Positions 6,749 to 10,431 of a stretch of 10,431 nucleotides of DNA are shown piece after piece; position 1 is the first letter of the stretch; each line of letters starts with the position of its first letter. The notes under the pieces were generated by a model. The model had not been told where the DNA came from. It was given only the letters and a program-made list of their open reading frames with translations, and did no database searches. A program made the position numbers and the translations under genes. Source of the DNA: CAYJAZ01 sp964369165 (GTDB taxonomy: Bacteria; Desulfobacterota; Desulfovibrionia; Desulfovibrionales; Desulfovibrionaceae); contig CAYJFE010000085.1 of NCBI GenBank assembly GCA_964369165.1, forward strand, positions 1-10,431, read 5' to 3'.

Positions 6749-6916
6749 CTAGGATAAAGAACAAGAATCAACACTTTCATATATTTCAACTGGCTATGTC
6801 TATTCAGGCATAGCTTCAAGTTCTTCATCAGTCTATATTTCTTCAGCGCATTCAGCAAAAAGAGCTAAGAGTAGTAAATAGTTATCTAATAAATTGCTGC
6901 CCTCAGAGGCAAACAT
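6749..6916 (-). pseudogene. Possible decayed coding remnant interrupted by three TAG codons
   Basis: Read on the minus strand from the ATG at 6916, the 56-codon frame has strongly protein-like stretches: MFASEGSNLLDNYLLLLALF, then AECAEEI, TDEELEAMPE and PVEIYESVDSCSLS. It is broken by three in-frame TAG codons and ends at a fourth TAG (6751-6749). Each internal TAG could come from CAG (Gln) by one C-to-T change, or from GAG (Glu). Restored, the second half would be one acidic segment. No family is recognisable and there is no obvious ribosome binding site at 6916. The reading as a remnant is a composition-based judgement and could be chance. Confidence 0.3.
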
Positions 6917-6983
6917 CACTAATAGAGCCAGAAAATGCTGATAAAAACAAGTTCAATAAAATTAATTAAAAAAATAAAAAAGC

Positions 6984-7012
6984 TTGACAAGCAATAGAAA
7001 GTTAGATAAAAC
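6984..7012 (+). promoter_or_regulatory. Orphan sigma-70 promoter with consensus -35
   Basis: TTGACA (6984-6989) is a perfect -35 element. Seventeen bases later TAAAAC (7007-7012) is a four-of-six match to the -10 consensus. The -35 is centred in the small palindrome GCTTGACAAGC (6982-6992), and the -10 is overlapped by a GTTAG-N6-CTAAC dyad. Transcription would begin near 7019 and run into the terminator at 7271-7301, with no sizeable ORF in between on this strand. Confidence 0.45.
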
Positions 7013-7068
7013 TAACTCTTCGAGCTTGAGAAAATGTTTTTTTCACTTTCGAGTTAGTTATAGCTAAC
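7001..7068. promoter_or_regulatory. Twin operator-like dyads GTTAG-N6-CTAAC
   Basis: Two 16-bp inverted repeats share identical half-sites: GTTAG-ATAAAA-CTAAC (7001-7016) and GTTAG-TTATAG-CTAAC (7053-7068). They are 52 bp apart, about five helical turns, so they face the same side of the DNA. The first overlaps the -10 element of the promoter at 6984-7012. The longer arms AACTAACTC (7010-7018) and GAGTTAGTT (7051-7059) also form an inverted repeat between the two sites. The layout fits a dimeric repressor of the TetR or MarR kind, but no such gene is in the window. Confidence 0.5.
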
Positions 7069-7176
7069 AGTTTACAAAATTTATATCAATGCTTTTTAGA
7101 AATTAGTCCTCTCTAAGATTGCATTGTCAAAAGACAAAAGGTTTTTGTAAAGTTTTCATGTAGAGCCTAGTCCACT

Positions 7177-7257
7177 CTATTTCTTTACAATTTGCAAAGT
7201 CCATTTAACACTAGTATGAGTTTTCTCCATTCTCATACAGGAAAATGCATTAGCCAT
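7177..7257 (-). CDS. Short ORF with excellent ribosome binding site; small protein or truncated gene
   Basis: A 26-codon ORF starts at the ATG at 7257-7255, with GAGGAG (7269-7264 on the minus strand) six bases upstream, one of the best ribosome binding sites in the window. The peptide starts MANAFSCMRMEKTHTS, is basic towards its end, and stops at TAG. It sits directly downstream of the terminator at 7271-7301 on the same strand, so it would be translated only from read-through or from an unseen promoter. After the stop the frame continues for only six codons to the next stop, so it may be the 5' stub of a lost gene. I do not recognise it. Confidence 0.3.
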   Translation of the reverse strand: MANAFSCMRMEKTHTSVKWTLQIVKK

Positions 7258-7270
7258 AGTCTACTCCTCA

Positions 7271-7301
7271 AAAAAAAAGCACGTTTTGACGTGCTTTTTT
7301 T
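7271..7301. terminator. Bidirectional intrinsic terminator
   Basis: The perfect 6-bp GC-rich stem GCACGT/ACGTGC (7279-7284 with 7289-7294) with a TTTG loop is flanked by A8 on the left and T7 on the right. It therefore works as a rho-independent terminator in both directions. On the minus strand it ends the flavoprotein transcript from 7376-7993. On the plus strand it ends any transcript from the promoter at 6984. Confidence 0.9.
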
Positions 7302-7375
7302 GTTGCTTTGAGCATTCTCATTCGATTTGATCTCATAAAAAATCTACAGGATTAGCTGTCGCCTCCATCTTATGC

Positions 7376-7993
7376 TTATTCAAATTTCTCTATGGCTTGA
7401 ACAGGGCAAATAGCAAAGCAAAGACCACAGTAAAGGCAATTTTCACTTTTAATAGATGACTTATCTTTCTCTAAAACTATGCAATTTTGGGGGCATACAT
7501 CAACACATTCTCCACAAAGTATGCAGCTTTTTGAAATAAAATACCCTCTTTGTTTCTGCTCTCTCTCACCAAAAGTGAAATTTTCCCGAAAAATGGGACG
7601 CACAGATAAATCAAAAAATTCCCCCTCGCCTTCATAAACTTGAAAGACTGTGAGTATTTTCCTGCTTTCTTCACTTGGATAGATGTCTTTCATATAAGGA
7701 TTTTTCTCAAATATTTCTAAAAGCAAATCTGAGCCAATTTCCCTTGCTTTTGCACGTATAGAAATAGATTTTGCACTAAGCGTATCCTTACCTTCAAGAC
7801 CTGTAATTGAAATATTTTCTTTGTTTTTTAACCTTTGATAGAGAGATTTGCCTCTTGCTGTAAGAAAATAAAGGGCATTATCATCTGAAAGCATCATATC
7901 AATCACACAAGTGACGGGATTTTGCTCTTCATCTACGCTTGCCAAAATCACAGAATGAATATTTTCTTCAAGATATTTTAGATAATTAGTCAA
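7376..7993 (-). CDS. PNPOx-like split-barrel flavoprotein fused to a 2x[4Fe-4S] ferredoxin domain
   Basis: Residues about 1-135 of this 205-residue protein resemble a pyridoxamine-phosphate-oxidase-like FMN-binding split barrel (IHSVILASVDEEQNPVTCVID, then ALYFLTARGKSLYQRLKN). The C-terminal part, about 150-205, is a bacterial ferredoxin module with two full cluster motifs: C157-x2-C160-x2-C163-x3-C167-P and C186-x2-C189-x2-C192-x3-C196-P. It is cytoplasmic and would pass electrons between the clusters and a flavin; the substrate is unknown. It starts at TTG (7993-7991), supported by GGGGA about five bases upstream. The only nearby upstream ATG is out of frame. It is probably co-transcribed with the membrane protein gene 44 bases upstream and ends at the 7271-7301 terminator. 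Confidence 0.88.
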   Translation of the reverse strand: MTNYLKYLEENIHSVILASVDEEQNPVTCVIDMMLSDDNALYFLTARGKSLYQRLKNKENISITGLEGKDTLSAKSISIRAKAREIGSDLLLEIFEKNPYMKDIYPSEESRKILTVFQVYEGEGEFFDLSVRPIFRENFTFGEREQKQRGYFISKSCILCGECVDVCPQNCIVLEKDKSSIKSENCLYCGLCFAICPVQAIEKFE

Positions 7994-8037
7994 TTTAGTC
8001 CCCTTTTTATAGTAAGTAAAGGCATAGTATAATAGCT

Positions 8038-8511
8038 TTATCCTTGTCTATTTTTTCCTAGTGAATGCAAAACATAATAGAAATAAAAATAATTAAAAAC
8101 CAAAGCCCAAAGAGTGCTTAAAGGCCTGTCAATTCGCCTTTTTTCAAAAACTTCTTCTAAAACTTTTTTTGCAAGTAAGGCAAAAATCATAGCAAATAAA
8201 AAAGAGAGCAAAGCTAAAATCACAGTCAAATTTGAAAAAAGCATTGCCCAGGCATGATTATGAAAAAGCAGGGAATCATAAAAAAGATTTTCTGCTATAG
8301 GCGTCAATAAATAGATGCAAACTATGCTGGCCCATATAAAATAAAGCGCTATTTTTGTTCGTTCTTTACTCACATCGTACTTATCATTCAAAACCTCTAA
8401 AAAGCGCATAATCCAATGTATAGGATAAAAACCGCCAGACAAAAGCGCAAAAGATATAAATTTCCACAGAGGGCGCACAGAGCGAAAATCTTCTTTTATT
8501 TGCGTATACAT
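8038..8511 (-). CDS. Small four-helix membrane protein, possibly DUF4234-like
   Basis: This 157-residue inner-membrane protein has predicted hydrophobic segments near residues 14-35, 54-74, 88-114 and 131-150. Charged connecting stretches include RFLEVLNDKYDVSKERTK and EEVFEKRRIDRP. The first segment reads WKFISFALLSGGFYPIHWIMRF, which resembles the Gly-x-Tyr-x-x-x-Trp pattern of DUF4234 proteins. I base this on pattern similarity only. The ATG has GGAG eight bases upstream. It precedes the flavin/ferredoxin gene by 44 bases on the same strand, so a membrane partner or anchor role for that protein is possible. Nothing in the sequence shows a catalytic function. Confidence 0.75.
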   Translation of the reverse strand: MYTQIKEDFRSVRPLWKFISFALLSGGFYPIHWIMRFLEVLNDKYDVSKERTKIALYFIWASIVCIYLLTPIAENLFYDSLLFHNHAWAMLFSNLTVILALLSFLFAMIFALLAKKVLEEVFEKRRIDRPLSTLWALVFNYFYFYYVLHSLGKNRQG

Positions 8512-8573
8512 AGTTTATTCTCCGTCTTTTAGCTTTTTAGTAAAGTTGAACTTATCCTACTCAAAGGAGTTTT

Positions 8574-8602
8574 AATCTAAATTATCCAAAGAAAGAAGTC
8601 AA
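8574..8602 (-). promoter_or_regulatory. Sigma-70 promoter for the membrane protein-flavoprotein unit
   Basis: On the minus strand TTGACT (8602-8597), a 17-base spacer and TAGATT (8579-8574) form a reasonable -35/-10 pair. The start site would be near 8567, leaving a leader of about 55 bases before the ATG at 8511. Confidence 0.45.
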
Positions 8603-8691
8603 TAAATGAGAGATTGTAGCTTTTTTCCATTACCACTACTCCACGCCAAAAACTCTTTTTTATTGCGACTAATTTTTTCTATTTACAAAAA

Positions 8692-8697
8692 TATAAT
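8692..8697 (+). promoter_or_regulatory. Candidate -10 element for ilvE
   Basis: A perfect TATAAT lies 49 bases before the ilvE start codon. No good -35 sits at 16-18 bases; the nearest TTG-type hexamer, TTGCGA at 8663, is 23 bases away. The leader of about 40 bases is too short for a T-box or a leader-peptide attenuator, and I see neither. Confidence 0.35.
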
Positions 8698-8745
8698 GTC
8701 ATTGTATGCTTCTTTTTCACATGAAATCAAGTTTTGGAGTTTAAA

Positions 8746-9810
8746 GTGCAAGAAATATCTATTCAATTATCTACAAATAGAAAAGAAAAACCACAAGATG
8801 AAAATGCTTTAGGCTTTGGCAGTATTTTCACCGACCATATGTTTTTAATGAATTATGACAGAGATTTAGGCTGGCATGACGCAAGAATTGTCCCTTACGG
8901 TGATATTTCGCTTAGTCCTGCTGCAAAATGCCTTCACTACGGACAAGAAGTCTTTGAAGGGCTTAAAGCCTATAGAACAGCCGAGGGAAATGTTCAGCTT
9001 TTTCGCCCTCGTGCAAACTTTAAAAGACTCAATTATTCAAACAAAAGAATTGCTATTCCGCAAGTCGATGAAGAATTTTGCGTACACGCATTAAAAAAAC
9101 TTATAGAAATAGAGCAAGATTGGGTGCCTAGCCTTGCCGGCACTTCTCTCTATATACGCCCATTCATTATTGGCACAGAAGGCGCACTCGGAACTGATTC
9201 TAGCGACCATTATATGTTAGGGATTATTCTCTCACCATCAGGAGCTTACTATAAAACGGGGCTAAATCCTGTAGGGATTCATGTTGAAAATAATTATGTG
9301 CGCGCGGTCAAAGGCGGCACAGGCTTTGCAAAAACAGGCGGAAATTATGCCGCTTCCTTGCTTGCTCAAGAAGAAGCTCACGAAGAGGGCTATGCCCAAG
9401 TGCTTTGGCTTGACGGAATTGAGCGCAAATATATCGAAGAAGTTGGCGCGATGAATATTTTCTTCCGTATAGGAAATGAAGTTATCACTCCATCTTTGCA
9501 AGGCTCTATCTTACCAGGCATCACCAGAGATTCAGTTATAACCATGTGTAAAGATTGGGGCTATACAGTCAGTGAAAAAACAATCAGCATTGACGAAATC
9601 GCTGAAGCTTATAAGGACGGAAAACTTACAGAAGTTTTTGGCACAGGCACTGCTGCTGTTATTTCCCCTGTAGGCAAACTCAAATACAATGATTTAATAA
9701 TGAATATATCTGAAAAAACAGGTGAATTAGCGCAAAAACTTTACGATAGCCTTACAGGTATGCAATACGGCAGATTGGAAGACACACACAATTGGATTGT
9801 AAAAATATAA
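8746..9810 (+). CDS. ilvE: Branched-chain amino acid aminotransferase, type II
   Basis: This 354-residue PLP-dependent class IV aminotransferase transfers amino groups between glutamate and the 2-oxo acids of leucine, isoleucine and valine, in the cytoplasm. It has the length and motifs of the longer BCAT branch shared by actinobacteria and eukaryotes. These include CLHYGQEVFEGLKAYR (62-77), Arg-rich LYIRPFIIGTEGALG (135-149), the catalytic lysine in GFAKTGGNYAAS (Lys196), the PLP-site YIEEVGAMN (229-237) and the phosphate-binding FGTGTAAVISPVG (298-310). I chose the GTG at 8746 because GGAG lies six bases upstream; an in-frame TTG at 8734 lacks such a site. It is a single-gene unit ending in its own terminator. 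Confidence 0.95.
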   Translation: MQEISIQLSTNRKEKPQDENALGFGSIFTDHMFLMNYDRDLGWHDARIVPYGDISLSPAAKCLHYGQEVFEGLKAYRTAEGNVQLFRPRANFKRLNYSNKRIAIPQVDEEFCVHALKKLIEIEQDWVPSLAGTSLYIRPFIIGTEGALGTDSSDHYMLGIILSPSGAYYKTGLNPVGIHVENNYVRAVKGGTGFAKTGGNYAASLLAQEEAHEEGYAQVLWLDGIERKYIEEVGAMNIFFRIGNEVITPSLQGSILPGITRDSVITMCKDWGYTVSEKTISIDEIAEAYKDGKLTEVFGTGTAAVISPVGKLKYNDLIMNISEKTGELAQKLYDSLTGMQYGRLEDTHNWIVKI

Positions 9811-9837
9811 TTTATTTGCTTAATTAATAAATAAAAT

Positions 9838-9870
9838 AGGCTTTTAGTTAATAACAAAAAGCCTTTTTTT
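9838..9870 (+). terminator. Intrinsic terminator of ilvE
   Basis: The stem AGGCTTTT (9838-9845) pairs with AAAAGCCT (9857-9864) around an 11-base loop and runs into T7. It begins 27 bases after the ilvE stop codon. Confidence 0.9.
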
Positions 9871-9940
9871 ATAGTTTTTTCCTTAAATAAAAAAACACAG
9901 GCTCTAAACTTCTTGCTCTGTAAAAGGCATTTAAAAAAAT

Positions 9941-9969
9941 TTGACTTGCAGACAAAGAGTAGTTACAAT
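9941..9969 (+). promoter_or_regulatory. Sigma-70 promoter of the tat operon
   Basis: TTGACT (9941-9946), a 17-base spacer and TACAAT (9964-9969) give five-of-six matches at both hexamers. The start site would be near 9976, about 20 bases before the tatB ATG, and the leader contains its GGAGG. Confidence 0.75.
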
Positions 9970-9996
9970 AGAAAGATATTGCTTATGGAGGTAAGT

Positions 9997-10323
9997 ATGT
10001 TTGGGATTGGAACGACAGAAATTTTGGTTATACTTGTTGTTGCGCTTATTGTCATAGGCCCAGAATCTTTACCTAAGATTGCGAAAACAATAGGTAAAAC
10101 ATTAGGTGAATTCAGAAAAGTTTCCACCGAATTTCAACGTACTCTAAACACAGAAATAGCGCTTGAAGAGCACGCTCAACGCAAAAAAGAAGCAGAAGAC
10201 GAGCTTTTTGGCGATAAAAAGAAACAAGAAACATCTGCTTCAACAGCTTCTGAAACAAAAAATACGAACGAAGCAGAAGTAACTCAAAATGAAAATACAA
10301 AAAGTGATAAGGATGCAGCTTAG
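9997..10323 (+). CDS. tatB: Twin-arginine translocase subunit TatB
   Basis: This 108-residue protein of the Tat pathway works with TatC to bind twin-arginine signal peptides of folded proteins at the inner membrane. It has one N-terminal transmembrane helix (TEILVILVVALIVIG, 7-21), the hinge GPESLPKIAK (21-30), an amphipathic helix to about residue 65 (LGEFRKVSTEFQRTLNTEI), and a long polar tail rich in Lys, Glu, Thr and Asn. The Glu at position 8 and the GPxxLP hinge favour TatB over TatA. The ATG at 9997 has GGAGG five bases upstream; an in-frame extension back to 9913 would begin before the promoter. The next gene starts two bases after the stop, as expected for tatBC. Confidence 0.85.
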   Translation: MFGIGTTEILVILVVALIVIGPESLPKIAKTIGKTLGEFRKVSTEFQRTLNTEIALEEHAQRKKEAEDELFGDKKKQETSASTASETKNTNEAEVTQNENTKSDKDAA

Positions 10324-10325
10324 TT

Positions 10326-10431
10326 ATGACTGAAAAAGAATATCTTGCTTCACTTTCTGAAAAAAATAATGCCGATATGGCAAGCTCACAAAGTTCTGCA
10401 CAAAGTCAAGAAAAGAGCTCACAAAGTCAAG
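10326..10431 (+). CDS. tatC: Downstream tat-operon gene, probably tatC with a polar N-terminal extension (partial)
   Basis: An ORF opens at the ATG at 10326 and stays open for 35 codons to the window edge. The visible part begins MTEKEYLASLSEKNNADMAS and continues with a Ser/Gln-rich low-complexity stretch built from repeats of CACAAAGT. No membrane segment is reached. TatC usually follows tatB and starts close to its first helix, so this polar extension would be unusual. The identity rests on position alone. The best upstream site, AAGGA, is 12 bases away, which is long. Confidence 0.5.
   Translation, partial: MTEKEYLASLSEKNNADMASSQSSAQSQEKSSQSQ

Larger units (their letters stand above)
7019..7301 (+). 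ncRNA. Candidate structured small RNA, about 280 nt
   Basis: The stretch is bounded by the promoter at 6984-7012 and a strong terminator, with no ORF of note on this strand. It can fold into consecutive stem-loops: TGAGAAAA/TTTTTTCA (7027-7045, one G-U pair); a two-tier hairpin with outer stem TTGTAAAG/CTTTACAA (7145-7152 with 7183-7190) and inner stem TAGAG/CTCTA (7161-7165 with 7175-7179); GTATGAG/CTCATAC (7214-7220 with 7232-7238); and the terminator stem. It matches no RNA family that I recognise. Some of the same structure would also form in a minus-strand transcript, so strand and boundaries are inferred. Confidence 0.3.

Noticed and set aside
6749..6916. Pyrrolysine or other amber decoding of the TAG-interrupted frame.
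   Set aside because: Three TAGs in 56 codons with no recognised family and no ribosome binding site are better explained by decay or chance; nothing in the window encodes a suppressor tRNA.
6746..7375. Insertion sequence or CRISPR array in the gene-poor region.
   Set aside because: There is no transposase fragment that I recognise, no matched terminal repeats with target duplication, and the dyads occur only twice without regular spacers.
8606..8812. 68-codon plus-strand ORF ahead of and overlapping ilvE.
   Set aside because: It overlaps the ilvE start in another frame and has no ribosome binding site; the peptide has no recognisable features.
9913..9996. N-terminal extension of tatB back to 9913.
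   Set aside because: It covers the promoter and GGAGG site, and the protein from 9997 begins exactly like other TatB proteins.

Overview
The window is AT-rich (protein-coding genes included) and looks chromosomal. The gene set suggests an anaerobic Gram-negative: a TAXI-type TRAP transporter, a sigma-54 activator with a matching -24/-12 promoter, a flavin/ferredoxin fusion protein, a type II branched-chain aminotransferase, and a TatB whose N-terminal half resembles those of Desulfovibrio relatives. An AT-rich member of the Desulfovibrionaceae is my best guess. This is inference from protein style; no rRNA or other marker gene is present.

Region 1 (1-5272) is a minus-strand operon read from right to left. 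It encodes a cytoplasmic sulfatase-fold hydrolase (3378-4958), a TAXI periplasmic binding protein (2180-3250), a fused 4TM/12TM TRAP permease (205-2127), and the first 31 codons of a probable thioredoxin-fold protein (1-94). All three intercistronic gaps contain strong RNA hairpins. A consensus-perfect sigma-54 promoter (4996-5011) lies just upstream of the hydrolase. A GAF-AAA+-Fis activator is encoded divergently (5273-6745), and between the two lie A-tract DNA and direct repeats that could be its enhancer. The simplest reading is an inducible uptake-and-cleavage cassette: the activator senses a ligand, sigma-54 RNA polymerase turns on the operon, the TAXI-TRAP system imports an anionic compound, and the hydrolase cleaves it in the cytoplasm. 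The hydrolase has Thr where sulfatases have the Cys that becomes formylglycine, so the bond it cuts may not be a classical sulfate ester.

Region 2 (6746-7375) is about 630 bases with no ordinary gene. It holds a minus-strand coding remnant broken by three in-frame TAG codons, an orphan promoter with two copies of a GTTAG-N6-CTAAC dyad, a run of stem-loops ending in a bidirectional terminator (possible small RNA), and a 26-codon ORF with a very good ribosome binding site.

Region 3 (7376-8602) is a two-gene minus-strand unit: a small four-helix membrane protein, then a split-barrel flavoprotein fused to a 2x[4Fe-4S] ferredoxin domain. It has a plausible sigma-70 promoter and ends at the 7271-7301 terminator.

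Region 4 (8603-10431) is plus strand and housekeeping: ilvE with its own terminator, then a well-formed sigma-70 promoter driving tatB and a truncated downstream gene that is probably tatC.
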